Shown: piece by piece, positions 22,810-34,546 of the stretch | Position numbering within the stretch: the stretch's first letter is position 1 | Layout of the letters: the number at the start of each line of letters is the position of its first letter | Source: Hirudinaria manillensis | Lineage: Eukaryota > Annelida > Clitellata > Hirudinida > Hirudinidae | Length of the DNA stretch: 64,000 bases | Direction: 5' to 3' | Assembly: GCA_034509925.1 (NCBI GenBank) | Contig: CM067533.1 | Coordinates: 470,001 to 534,000, forward strand | The notes under the pieces: model-generated | The model's database searches: none | What the model was told of the DNA's origin: nothing | What the model saw: the letters and a program-made list of their open reading frames with translations, nothing else | Made by a program: the position numbers and the translations under genes

Positions 22810-23020
22810 AAATCAAATAACTCATTTTACGAAAATCTTGCATGTTTCTTTTCCAATGAAGTAAGCATATTTCGGTGCATAAAAAAATGTTTTTTTTCAG
22901 TTTCCCAAATGCACCAAGAAAACACACATTATGGTCTTTAAATTCAAGCCTTTGGAAAAGGACTGCCTCCGTCGATCCAAAGTTGAGCAAAAATAAGGAG
23001 ACATTAGGGAGTAGTCCCAT
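22810..23020 (-). pseudogene. Broken subfamily C exon 1
   Basis: On minus an ATG at 23020 opens GLLPNVSLFLLNFGSTEAVLF, matching the PI7 signal peptide and start. About 140 bp covering the middle four cysteines of the PAN-like domain are deleted, and the end of the exon reads out of frame to a decayed donor. No matching exon 2 or 3 exists before PI5. Its upstream flank (23020-23370) is intact and aligns to 30220-30560. Confidence 0.85.
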
Positions 23021-23439
23021 TGTTATTGTGATCGTTGAGAACAATGATGACTTGGCTGTAATGATTTGGCGTTTAGATGATTGACGGTTGGTGTTTTACA
23101 AATGAATACGAATTAATGTTTCGTTCTACTGTAAATATTCTGGTATTAATCCGATTATTAGACCTACTTCTGCTCGCAATTTGACAAATTATTTACGAGC
23201 ACTCAAAATGGATTACAAAATCGGGCAATAAAATTGTTTGGAACATTTTGAGGAGAAATGAATAAAAAACCAATTAACTTGTTATGAACTCAAAGCTTCC
23301 TTATTAATATTTTGTTGCGTGATGGGTTTAATATGTAATGCCTTTCAGTCAGTCTCATCTCAGCTGTGCAAACAAAATATAATTCATTTATCGCCATCCC
23401 CTTTTCTTCATTTTTCCTTCAGAAAAATCACTTTTAGTT

Positions 23440-23525
23440 CTATTAACTTATTTTCTTACAGACACTCCTGTAATCCTAATTAGGCGTTAATTAATATTGC
23501 GAATTTAGTGGTGTCTTATAGATGA
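23440..23525. repeat. Array-specific spacer module, copy 3
   Basis: Contains GACACTCCTGTAATCCTAAT, GCGTTAATTAATATT and GTGGTGTCTTATAGATG. It is the uninterrupted counterpart of the module at 17930-18130. Confidence 0.6.
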
Positions 23526-23744
23526 TAGAAAATAATTCATTAAACATTGATCAACAAATTTTGTGCCAACTGTTTTCAAGTTTATTCCTTTCTCAAAAAA
23601 AAAAAAAAAAACTAAAAATTTTAGATTTGTATTGATAAAACCAAATTTAATCGTTTTAATCAAATTTAACGTAATTAGAATGACTATTAATTAATAATTA
23701 GATTAAGTAATCGCTCAGTCATTCGACTACCTCCTCTCTAAAAT

Positions 23745-25090
23745 TTATAAATAATTATAGTCTAACACATCCCCATACAACGCAAGGAACGAGGACTCCG
23801 ATATACTTTTCATGACATTGAAGAATGGTGTCATTTGGTCACCTGTGAATTGGCAACATTGGAAGGTTTGTAGGTTAACATATTTATTTATATTATCATG
23901 TTAATAATTGATTACAAGTTGAATAAATTAAATAATTACTGAAGTAATCAAAAAATAAATAAATGAATGAAGCAAGCAAACATATGTTCTGGTGTTTCTC
24001 CGTGAACTCAATTAAATAGAGAAGCGGGTATCTAAAATCATGTTTTACCTGAAACAATTCCTAGAAATCCAAATCCATTATCGTTCAGGGTTGTTTGGGA
24101 ATCACATGTCAATGATCTTTTTTTGAAGCAAATGAAGGCCAAAGAGAAGGTGGAACGAACGTCATAAGCTATATTAAATCTTTGGATTAGGAAGTAAACC
24201 AATGCGTTGTCGAAAAACTCTCCTACAGAGTAACCGATTACGTACGTCCCGTCAGGTGTTTGCTTGTCTAAGTAGTTTGTGAACTTGGTTTGTTCCGTCC
24301 TGTTTCCATAGCCGGTATCAAAGATTTTGAGTTTTGCAGGGAGGCAGGTAGTTGCGTTCAATTCGACGACGTGAATGCCACGAGTGTTGTTGAAGATGGA
24401 CCACGAACCGTCCATATTTTTGACCCTATAACCTGCCATGTTGGTCTTTGTCTTGAAGTTGATTGGATTCCACTGAATGATGCAGTTCCATTTTTGCTCT
24501 TCAAGAGTAAAGAAATTGTTCTAGTTGGCAGGGAAACTTTATGCTTAAATGGTCATTTTAAATACTTGTTGCAAAGATTTGATGGAATCTCAACCCAAAC
24601 ATTCAACTGTCGACTGCTTTTACACCGGTTAATTATTAGGTAACTATTATTTGTGGATTCAATAAAAACCTCACAGATACAAATAACTTTGACGGCAATT
24701 CGACTTAAAGAAGACGAAATAAATAATTGTCTTTTTACCTCTTTTTACGAATGTCTTGCAAATCCTGGCCTCCATAAAAATTGCATTCTTGTACTTCGGC
24801 ATCAGAAAACATGCTCCTCCTCCTTTTCCATTTCCAACGACTTGATATGCCATGCATTTGGGATCCAGTGTACAGTACAGAGAGCATTCCTTCGTCTCCT
24901 TGGTTACCGAAGATGACATCAGGTTGCCCATAATTTTCCAAGTCATTGCCTGATAACTCGTAATTTCAAAAAAGCAGAAGTTGTAACCGCCAAACGAGGT
25001 TCTTTGGAACAATTTCATTCCAACCGAGCAATGGATGAAAATCACCAAAGCCAGCCAGCATGGAACTGTTTTAGCAGCTGAGAACATCAT
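23745..25090 (-). CDS. PI5: secreted PAN-ILEI protein, subfamily A
   Basis: Exons on minus: 24739-25090, 24049-24498, 23745-23842; 299 residues. Two adjacent ATGs (25090 and 25087) open the frame; I use the first. Signal core WLALVIFIHC; PAN-like domain ECSLYCTLDPKC, GGACFLMP, RICKTFVKR. Exon 2 matches PI2 in its middle (TPDGTYVIGYSVG) but its distal part (AYDVRSTFSLAFICFKK, CDSQ) matches PI4. Exon 3 reads GDQMTPFFNVMKSISE and stops at TAA 23745-23747. Intron 1 keeps the unoccupied target site of the LINE seen in PI2. A TATA box lies about 85 bp upstream. Confidence 0.87.
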
Positions 25091-25170
25091 TTCTATTAAA
25101 ATGTTTAACAAATTTTTAAAACAACTGTGAATATTTCAGCTGCAATTCGTTTTACTCTAAGATAGACTTG

Positions 25171-25180
25171 TTTTTATATA
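25171..25180 (-). promoter_or_regulatory. TATA box of PI5
   Basis: TATATAAAAA on minus about 85 bp upstream of the ATG, identical to that of PI2. Confidence 0.6.
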
Positions 25181-25219
25181 GTTTTGTTCCGGCAAAGTTC
25201 ATTTTTAAAAGTCTAATAG

Positions 25220-25740
25220 CCTCGCATAGAATTGACGTGGACTTTTTACCAGAAGAATGAAGGTGAACGTACTTTTGGTTTTTATTTTGCTTCCGTCACT
25301 AATGCGTTGGCTTTTGAAAGGTACTGAGTTGAATCTCTGATTTCATTCGTGTCGACGGTTTGTTTTTAATAGTGAATCGATCGAACTGTTCCCGTCACTA
25401 TGCTCTCCTCTTCCTTAGTCCAAAAGTTGGGGTCTCCATTTGCTTTCAGGAGGTCATTCCAGTTTGCATGGTGTCACGGGGATGTGACAATGGACACAAT
25501 GTCACAGGAATCGAGGAAAGGTATAATTTTTCGAAATTACGCCATAATTTTATTTGTTATGACGTAATCAGCAATTAAAAACAACAACAATAACTGAAGC
25601 GATATCAATGTTAAAATTTACGTAGGACTGATAGCGATAAATCTGGGTGATGATTATGATTTCCAGAAACGTCTACTGTGACCGATGACGTCACCTGCGA
25701 CCTCTTACTGGAGACATGACCTTTGACTCGTGCCTCACCC
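25220..25740. repeat. Subfamily A upstream flank, copy 3, with CRE
   Basis: Third copy of the A flank. TGACGTCA at 25686-25693 and the following TGACCT-rich block match 20535-20580. Confidence 0.6.
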
Positions 25741-25889
25741 ATGAAGATCCAGATTTCGCAACCTCACCTTTCATTTTTTTTCCATTCAAAATACATACTG
25801 TTCTCTCTCGAAACGAAATGATAATGTTTATTTGCAAAATTTAAGTGATTTGAAAATTATGCCCATAAAAGTATATAATAAAATGTGAA

Positions 25890-26225
25890 TCATCACAAAT
25901 CGCACACTTGCGACGTCAAACCCGTCATACCTCCATCGCCTCACACATCGCCGCCACAACACCCGACAGCCTCAACTCATCTGCCCCCATCAACCCGTTC
26001 ATAGGGCGACCATCCTCAACAGGTTTTTCACACATCTCTGTAATTCTTCAAGCGCTACCTGAAGACTCATATTCTTCAGGAAACACTTTCTAGGGACGCA
26101 AGACCACACAAAGCGCCTCTGACGCCGTACATGTGGCGCTCTACAAATTAGCTATTATTATTATTATTATTATTAACCCTAACCCTTATTATTATTATTA
26201 TTATTAATATTATTATTATTATTAA
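25890..26225 (+). mobile_element. LINE/SINE 3' end with ATT tail
   Basis: The end GGCGCTCTACAAATTAGC followed by (ATT)n resembles the terminus of the LINE at 20730-21737 (GGCGCTATATAAATGAC then ATT). The short ORF upstream has no RT motif left, so only the 3' end or a derived SINE is present. A short CCCTAACCC interruption lies inside the tail at about 26176. Confidence 0.6.
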
Positions 26226-26485
26226 TTTATGAAACCAAATCCAGTCGATAGACATTCTTTTAAAAAATCAACATACCTTTTTTCTTGTCGAAATTGAACC
26301 GATTTAAAACAATTCCAACCAGAAATTAAGCACCAATTCCTCGTCAAGACTTTCAGAAACAGTGGTTCTTTTTTTTCCAACTTTTATTTCATTCAATCCA
26401 TCATTCGAAAGATTTGTTTTTACACGAGAAATAAAAACACATTGCGATTTGTCATTATTTTAATCCAACTAAATCAGTTTCTTTG

Positions 26486-28381
26486 TCAGACAAAAGAATC
26501 ATCAACAATTCCATGCAAGTCAAGAAACACATCCGAGGAAATACCTTTTTTAACAGTGATGAATGGAATATCTTTGTCATCTGAGAATCACAATTGTTTG
26601 AAATGTTAATAATTTATTTATTATATTTAATAAATTACAATCACACGTGGTTGGTATAAACCAATAAATTTTCCATAAATAGTAGCAACGAATTACCCTT
26701 TTCGGATACGTTGGTCGTGCTTAGGAACCATGGTTATGTTTTATTTTCTTCCAATCAAACTATAAGGCAGTTACAAATCATGGCTCACCTGAAATCATTA
26801 CCAGGAAACCATATCCATTATCGTTCACAGATTTTTGGGAATCGCAATCCAATGATCCTTTTCTGAAGCAAATGAAAGCCAAAGAGAAAGTGGAACCAGA
26901 GTCATAACCTATTCTGAATCTCAGGTTTAGGAATCGAATCAATGCGCTGTCGAAAAACTCTCCTACAGAGTAACCGATTAAGAATGTCCCATTAAGTATC
27001 TGCTTGTCGATGTAGTTTGTGAACTTGGTTTGTTCCGTCCTGTTTCCATAGCCGGTATCAAAGATACTGAGTTTTGTAGGGAGGCAGGTGGTTGCATTTA
27101 ACTCGACAATGTGAATGCCACGCGTGTTGTTGAAGATGGACCACGATCCATCCATCTTTTTGACCCTATAACCTGCCATGTTGGTCTTTGTCTTGTAATT
27201 GATTGGATTCCACTGAATAATGCAGTTCCATTTTTGTTCTTCAAGATGAAAGAACAATAAGTCTCAATCAAATGAGAAACTTGATAAATGTTTAAGTGTT
27301 AATTTATATAAGAAAAAATAATTTGGCTCTGAAGAGGTCAGTATATCATAAAACATCTTGATTGTTCGTGAATATCAAATCAAGATATCTTCTGTATGTC
27401 CGTCTTTTCGAAAGACTAATTTCAATTATTAAAATATTTATTTATTTATTTAAACTGAAGGGCCCAATAGGACCACTAACACAGTTTTCGATTTCCAATT
27501 CGAGCAATCTAGAAACGGTTGTAGCATTAATAAAATCAGGTGGTAATGAGTTCCAGGGTTTAACAATCCTATTGCAAAAAGAATATTTGACGACGTCGGT
27601 AGAAAATTTGCATTGCTTTAGCTTGAGATTGTGACCCCTTGTGCCGCGATAACTTTGAAGAACCAGGAAGTGTTTCAGGGGAGAGTCTACAAAACCCTTC
27701 AGCAGTTTGAAGCAGAAGGTCAAGTCGGCCAGGAGGCGGCGCTTTTCCAAGGTGGGGAGATTGAGGAGTTTGAGTCTGTCCATATATGAATATGATGCAA
27801 CGGAAGGTATTGATTTAGTGAATTTTTTCTGAACCTTTTCAATTCTGTCAATGAGAAATATATGGTGGGGATTCCAGGCTGGTGAACTATATTCGAGGAT
27901 GGGTCTGACGTAAGTGCAGAAGGCAAGCATAATTAATTATTAATTAATTAATTAATTAATTATTATTCTAAGAATCTCAAAAAGATTTGAAGTTTTTTTG
28001 TTGAAATGTAAAATGTCTGTTTTTTTTACCACTTTTTACAAAGGTCTTGCAAAGGTAACTATCCATGAAGATTGCATTTTTGCACTTTGCATGGACCAAA
28101 CATCTCCCTCTTCCATTATTAGATCTCACGAGCTGATAAGCCAGACATTTTGGATCCATCAGGCAGTAGAGAGAGCATTGTTTCGCTTCCATAATTACCG
28201 GAGTTGAAGTCAGGTCCATGAATTCCCAAATCGCTTTGCTAGTGCCAGTATCAACAAGGCAAAGGTTGTGTTCTTCAAATGCAACGTTTTGAAACAATTT
28301 CATTCCAGCCTGGCAATGGAAGATGATTATCATGATCGTCACTAGCAAATACGGAACTGCGTTAGAAGTGTAGCCAGTCAT
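26486..28381 (-). CDS. PI6: secreted PAN-ILEI protein, subfamily B, intron with LINE
   Basis: Exons on minus: 28030-28381, 26789-27238, 26486-26580; 298 residues. The start ATG at 28381 gives MTGYTSNAVPY with a long hydrophobic signal core (LLVTIMIIIF). PAN-like domain: QCSLYCLMDPKC, GRCLVHAKC (an extra Cys), LCKTFVKS. Exon 2 opens EQKWNCIIQWNP with the cysteine that PI3 lost, then NNTRGIHIVELNATTC, ILNGTFLIGYSVG, and CDSQKSVNDNGYGF. Exon 3 gives DDKDIPFITVKKGISS. Intron 1 holds a 5'-truncated LINE on the same strand. The upstream TTTAAAA at about 28430 could serve as a weak TATA element. Confidence 0.86.
27440..27935 (-). mobile_element. 5'-truncated CR1/Jockey-type LINE fragment in PI6 intron 1
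   Basis: The minus strand encodes the RT C-terminus: TYVRPILEYSSPAWNPH, LIDRIEKVQKKFTKSIP, LPTLEKRRLLADLTFCFKLL, TRGHNLKLK and RIVKPWNSLPPDF. The 3' end is a TAAA-type tail (TTTATTTATTTA on plus at 27437-27452). An ATTAATTAATTA tract lies at the other edge. The PI3 intron at 16800-16850 is the equivalent unoccupied site. It belongs to a different family from the PI2 insertion. Confidence 0.85.
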
Positions 28382-28969
28382 TATCAACCAGTTGAAATAA
28401 CGTTTGCTCTCGTCAAGCGGTTGGCACGATTTTAAAGCAATCTACGTTGGTTCATGTTTCAATCAAATCCATTGTTACAAGTTGACGAGGACTTTTCATC
28501 AAGAGAGATTCATTTAAGTTGCTTTTTCATTATTCTGTTTTATTTTTGTTACATAGAAGTGCTTTTGATATGCAGTGTTTTCAATTGAGACCACATGTTG
28601 TAATCTAGTGACTCCCATTTACAGTTGACTGCTTGTTGACAAGTCATTCAGAAATGCAAGTTGTTTAACCACGTCAGGAACGAGTAGAGAGCAAATTGTT
28701 TCATTTGATAACGTAAATCGATCAAAATGTCCTCAACTGATGTGATGTTCCTTTCACATTATGTTTTCAATCTCACGGTACGTGACATTTCAATAAACTT
28801 GTTCATTTTGGTTAGAGCCTTAGAATTAAAAATTAAGACTTATTGAATAGTCTTAACGACCGATTATTAATAATAATAATAATTTAGTATCTTAATTTTA
28901 TCACATTACATTTCATATAGATTAACGAATAAGTAATATAGTCATTCATTGTCAGATCTGAAGATTGCT

Positions 28970-30219
28970 TCAATAAATTCTGAAAATAATAAAAAGGGAT
29001 GCCTTGTCTGCTACAGCTGGCAGGACTATGTAGGGCAAGTCACCTGGAAAAGAAACTTTTATTTATTGTTAGGAAATTATAATTTTAAATTATAATAAAT
29101 TTCAAAGAGTATAATATTAACGAGTGATTTATTTTAAGTAAACAGTGTCTGCCAACAATGTGACCTTTTTCTGCTGCAAAAATAAGTCAATCAATAACTG
29201 AAAACCCTTATTTCTCGGAAAGAATGTAACATCCCTAAGGGCCTACCTGGTAAAGCAACTACCAAAAAACCAAATCCATAGCCATTCTCTTGCGACTGCC
29301 ATCTTTTTCCTAACGGTCCTCCCTTTACGTGGGCAAAAGCCAAAGAATTGTTGGAAGAAGCATTAAGAATTATTCCGAATCTTTGGTATAAATAGTTTGA
29401 TATCCCTGTGTCGTAAAAGTTTCCAACACTGTAACAGATCATGTAAGTTCCAATTGGTGCCTGATTATCGATGTAGTTAGTGAACTTTGATTGTTCTGTT
29501 TTGTTTTTATAACCGGTGTCGAAGATACTGAGCTTTTTCGGGATGCAAGTTGTTTCGTTGAGTTCCACGACGTGAATGCCACGCGAGTTGTTGTAGATGG
29601 CCCATGAATTGTCAGTTTTCCTGATCCTGTAACCGACCGCGTTTTTCTGCGTCAAGAAATTAAGTGGATTCCATTCTATGATGCAGTCCCACTTTTGGTC
29701 TTTAAAAGGAAAATAAAATATTAAGTAGAAACATAGTGTCTAAACTTGAAAGCGGATTTCCAGGCCTAGTCTTCATAAAATGAAAGGATGAACTTAGAAA
29801 TCTCCTAACTAAATGGAAACGAATAATTTACATAAGGCTCAGTATAAAAAATATACATTCTTTAAAATCAAATAACCTCTTTTTACGAAGCTCTTACAAG
29901 TTTCTTCTCCAATGAAATAAGCATATTTCGGTGCATAAATTCTGTAACAGTATCCTTTGCCATTGTCTGACCTGATTATCTGAGAGCCGAAGCATTGTGA
30001 ATCCTGCAGACAGAAGAAGCAACATTTCTTGACCTCAACGTTGAATGCTGATGAGGTCAACTCGTCCACGTAACTCCAGATTTTTATCAGTTTTCCGTAA
30101 GCACCAAGAAAACACACGTTATGACCTTTAAATTCAATCCTTTGGAAAAGGACTGCCTCCGTCGATCCAAAGGTGAGCAAGAAATTGAAGAATAAGGAGG
30201 CAGTAGGAATTTGTCCCAT
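28970..30219 (-). CDS. PI7: secreted PAN-ILEI protein, subfamily C
   Basis: Exons on minus: 29877-30219, 29247-29699, 28970-29043; 289 residues. The start ATG at 30219 opens MGQIPTASLFF; signal peptide to about residue 21. PAN-like domain with the double-Cys KKCCFFCLQDSQC, GYCYRIY and TCKSFVKR. Exon 2: DQKWDCIIEWNP, SWAIYNNSRGIHVVELNETTC, FDTGY, GTYMICYSVG, SLAFAHVKGG. Exon 3, with a clear pyrimidine-rich acceptor, gives GDLPYIVLPAVADKASLF. PI1 is the closest intact relative, and the two share a 25-codon third exon with PYI at the same place. The first intron donor is GTTATT, weaker than the GTAAAA used by subfamilies A and B. Confidence 0.87.
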
Positions 30220-31628
30220 TGTAATTGTGATCGTTGAGAAAAATGATTGACTTGGCTGTAATGATTTGGCGTTTAGCTGATTGACGGTTGGTGTTTTACA
30301 AATGAATACGAATTAATGTTTCGTTCTACTATAAACATTCTGATATTAATCCGACTATTAGAACAATTTCTGCTCGCAATTTGACAAATTATTTACGAGC
30401 ACTCAAAATGGATTACAAAAGCAGGCAATAAAATTGTTTGGAACTTTTTGAGGACAAATGAATCAAAAACCAATTAACTTGTTGTTTACTCAAAGCTTCA
30501 TTATTAATATTTTGTGGCGTGATGGGTTGAATATGTAATGCCTTTCAGTCTGTCTCATTTCAGTTGGGCAAACAAAATACAATCTATTTTTCGCCATCCT
30601 ATTTTCTTGCTTTTTCCTTTAGGATCTTTGGTTCGAACATATTGATTGATGTTGATTTGTTGATAATCGGTAAAATTGATTGAGTTTGATTGAGATTTCC
30701 AAAGGTTCAATAATCCAAATTAGTCTTCTTTGACATAATGTCAACGGTGTCACGAACCAAAACGAAGCTGTCAAAACTGACAGATTACTCAAAGGGATAT
30801 TAGAACGCATGGAGTGGACAATTAAGTTGCTCATTGCAATAAAAGCTTTAAACAATATTGTTTTAATGTCAAAGTGCTTTTATAGATGAATTTTAAACTA
30901 TATTCTTTGTCGACCTTGATGGTTTGATAATGAACTGAGTCTAAGGACAGAAAATTAAATTATGCAATCAAACGGGTTACAAACCTTCGAGTGCAAATTA
31001 TGTCGGTGCTTTGATGAAATAAATGTTTTCATGTGAAAATAATATGTAGAGCCTTTATTTATGAAGGCCCTACACTGCCTAAGACTTCCATCGATCACAA
31101 AGTTACTTACCAAATCTAACGGTGCTTTAAAAAGATTTATAAAATGTTTCTTTTGTTAAAGATTCATTGTCACAAAGGGCAATCGTTGAGAGTACAATTT
31201 AAGTTTTTGAGATATTATTTCATACACGAAATTTGTTTGGTAAAAATATAATATTTTATTATTATAAGTTTTTATAGCAATTACAAATATTATCTTTATT
31301 TTAATATAATAATATTATCTTTATTATAATAATATATTTAACTTGAACTTTTAAGCTAGGTGACCATTTCATTTTTGTTCATGCACAAGTTAGCTTTATC
31401 AGTTCAGCATATTCAAACTTGAAGTTATTAAGTATATTTCACATTATTATTGAAAATAGAAACGTCTTAATGACGCAAAAGTAGTTGTCTCATAGCGTAG
31501 CCATTAAATTGTCAAAAGAAGATAAAACAACTTCAAGAATCACAAACGGATCGAGAAAATTTCTTGAATTTCGGACGAATATTGATTTTTTTTTCAAAAT
31601 ATCGTCCGTAAATTTCCATGTTTAATGA
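30220..31628. other. Spacer between PI7 and PI8
   Basis: 30220-30600 is the subfamily C upstream flank. 30610-30860 is unique sequence without a clear ORF. From about 30900 the sequence matches 33750 onward (AACTGAGTCTAAGG, CCTTCGAGTGCAAATTATGTC), the left edge of the PI8/PI9 tandem duplication. ATT-rich simple sequence lies at 31250-31330. Confidence 0.55.
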
Positions 31629-33006
31629 TCACACATATTCTGGTGCTTCTCCGTATAATTTCAGAAAGTTTTCTGGTGTAATTTCTTCCATTAAAGTGGA
31701 AAATTCAACTTTTTCACTATCTAAAGGAAAGCAATAATGAAATTGCATATTGTTTGACGTTAAATAATAATAAAAATAATAATAATGATAATGATAATAA
31801 TAATAAGTGATGTCAATATTTAGCCTATAGGATAAATATATTAATATATATATGGTAATCAGTTTAATGTCTGAAAAACTTAAGCAATTAAAATAAAACA
31901 TATTTCTTAATACTTTATATTTTCAAGCACCTACCTTCAAATCAAGTACCCATCTTTCAATTACTAACCTATCTTTGAATCACCTACCTATCACATTTAT
32001 CAAGAGACCGTATCCCCTTATATTCTCTGTGCTTTGGATGTAGGTTCCCTGAGATTTTCCTTTGGCAACGATAAAGGCCAGAGAATATGTGGCTTGGGCG
32101 TCGTATGGCAGTCTAAACCGCTTATAGATATACATGGCAGTATTGAAGGTATAAATGGTTCCAACTGAAAATCCTATCACGAACGTTCCATTTGGTCCCT
32201 GCTTGTCCACATAATTCTGAAACCTGGTCAATTCGTTAGCTGAGGCTACGGTATCGAAACGCATGTGCTTCGACGGAAGGCAGGTTGTCGTGTTCAACTC
32301 GAATGTCTGAATGCCACGCGAATTGTTGTAAATGGCCCACGAGTTGTCCAACTTTTTGACCCTGTAACCGACCATGTTGTTCTTCGATAAGAAGTTGGCA
32401 GGATTCCACTCGATCATGCAATTCCACTTTTGGTCTGAAGGAAGTTAATGATATTAAATTGAATAATATTTAATGAGATCATCAGACTTGGTCGCAGATA
32501 TCATTAAATATGATTCGACATAATAATATTAAAAGTATTTAAATCAAATTTTCATGGCGAGGAAATTGATTAATAAAACAATAAAATTCCTTATCCTTCA
32601 CTTAATGTATGCATGAGCAAGTTTTACATATCAATACATTCAAAGAGCAAATACCTCTTTTTACAAAATTCTGACAAGTATCGTCTTCGATAAAAACCAT
32701 GTTGTACATGGTATATAAGATGTAACAGAATCCCTTTCCATTGCCCATTCTAACTAACTGATAGGTAACGCATTCTGGATCTAGTAAGCATAATAGACTG
32801 CATTCTTTCATCTCTAAGGTGATCGCTGGTGTGGACAATTTTGCTAAATAATTCCAAGTTTTTACAGGATAATCTGTCACATCGCCAACGCACAAGTTTT
32901 GGCCTTCGAACTTTGACCTTTGGAAAAGGGCATTTTCAACGGGTGCCATCTTTGATATGAATATCAAAATTGATGCTAAAAGTCCGAAGATGGACATTGG
33001 ATTCAT
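31629..33006 (-). CDS. PI8: secreted PAN-ILEI protein, subfamily D
   Basis: Exons on minus: 32655-33006, 31988-32434, 31629-31720; 296 residues. I start at ATG 33006 (MNPMSIFGLL), which is directly followed by a signal peptide; the frame stays open further upstream but PI9 supports this start. PAN-like domain: ECSLLCLLDPEC, GFCYILYT, DDTCQNFVKR. Exon 2: DQKWNCMIEWNPANFLSKNN, YNNSRGIQTFELNTTTC, FDTVASANELTRFQNY, GTFVIGFSVG; it lacks the distal Cys pair found in A and B. Exon 3: DSEKVEFSTLMEEITPENF. A CATAAATA element about 80 bp upstream may act as TATA. It is the tandem sister of PI9. Confidence 0.86.
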
Positions 33007-34546
33007 GTTTTTTGGATAATTTGAATCGAGCAAGGAAGGCCTCAATGTTTTAGGAATTTCTAATTTGATCTTTCGTCTCTTATTTATGAGTTGGACTTGA
33101 TGAGCACTTGGCAACGTCTTTTATTGTAGAAACATTAAGATTCGTTTCGACTCATCTTCGTTAAAATCGTTCCTTTTGTTTCATTGTTCGTGGCTGTCAT
33201 TGGTCACGATCACTCGTAATATTCCACTTTGTTTGAATCATGAAACTTTCCCATTTTTATAACAGACCTGTCTGCAGAAATAAGCACCGGGTAGTACTGG
33301 AATTATAAGTTTAATGGCTTTGGACATTTAGGTTATAAGATGTTTATAAATGATTATTAGAAACAATCTCCGCAAATCTTCTATCACTTTGTAATCCACA
33401 TGCTGTTTGGTGATATTTTAGACTAAATTTAAACTAACTATATTGTATTAATTTCATCATTTATTAACGGAAACTCTCTAATGAGATAACATTGAAAATA
33501 AGACAGGCCCGCTCTCTTTTCTGAAATTTACAAAAATTGAAAGCTAAATTGGATCAATATTTCTAACAGAAATGTGACAGGATTTTGTAACGATTCTTGA
33601 AAATAACAGTTTGTTCGTCGAGTATCTTAACCTGAATGGCCCTGTGCTGATCGGTTAAGTTTCCTTTAATGATAGTGAATGCTTTTGTGCTCTTGAAAAT
33701 ATAACGCTCAAATTGATGCTTTTAAATCAGAAAAATTTGAAAAGGTCTGCCTTGTCGACCTTAGTGGTTTGATCCTGAACTGAGTCTAAGGTTAAATTAT
33801 GCATTCAGAAGGGTTTAGCCTTTAAACCTTCGAGTGCAAATTATGTCAATTTCGTTGATGAAATAATTTTGTTAAGTGAAAATAAGTATATAAAGTCTTT
33901 ATTAATTTATAATAGGTATTACGTTACATAAGTCTTTCATCGATTACAAAATTACTTACTAATTCTTAAAGGTGCCCTTACGTATGTGATAAGAAACCTT
34001 ATAATAAATCAAATGTCGCATTTGTTAAACATCCATTGTCGTAAAATGTCTCAAAAGTCAGTCGTCGCCATTTAAATTTTTCGAATATTATTTCATGTAC
34101 AAAATTCATTTAGTCAAAAATATATAGTAATTTTCATTCATACATTTATTCAACTTTTGTGAAAGTTGACCATTTCCTTTTCATCTATCCACGATTTATC
34201 GTTCCGCTCTCGGTTTAGCATTGTCATGACATGTCAGCGAGTGTTTTTAATTATTTAAAATCAAATGATTAAATTTCGCTCCTTAAAATTTAATTTCTTA
34301 TTCGTTGTCATAGTTACTCGCAAAACACTTTTCGAAAACTCTAAGCTTTTAAATAAGGTTTATTATTGAAAATAAAAGCATAGAAAAGACATTAAAGTCG
34401 TTGAAACGCCTTGTCTCATCCAATAGTCCTAAAATGTGTCCAAAGTAGAAAAACACTTTCAGGAATCACGTGCCTATCGTCAATTCCTTGAACTTCAGGC
34501 GACAAATATATTCGGACATGTTCACCTTTAATGATCACCAAAGTGT
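33007..34546. other. Spacer between PI8 and PI9
   Basis: 33010-33560 aligns with the PI9 upstream flank (35880-36440); 33591-33702 is a fragment of the neighbouring DUF4211-like gene; 33750-34546 aligns with 30900-31628. The spacer thus marks the junction of two tandem units of about 2.9 kb. Confidence 0.65.
33591..33702 (-). pseudogene. 112-bp duplicated fragment of the DUF4211-like gene
   Basis: Matches 37413-37524 inside the intact gene with two substitutions I can count over 112 bp. Neither end coincides with an exon boundary. It cannot encode a protein on its own. Confidence 0.92.

Noticed and set aside
33081-33090. CATAAATA upstream of PI8 (and 35945-35952 for PI9) as firm TATA boxes
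   Set aside because: Right position but a weak match in AT-rich DNA; mentioned under the genes only.
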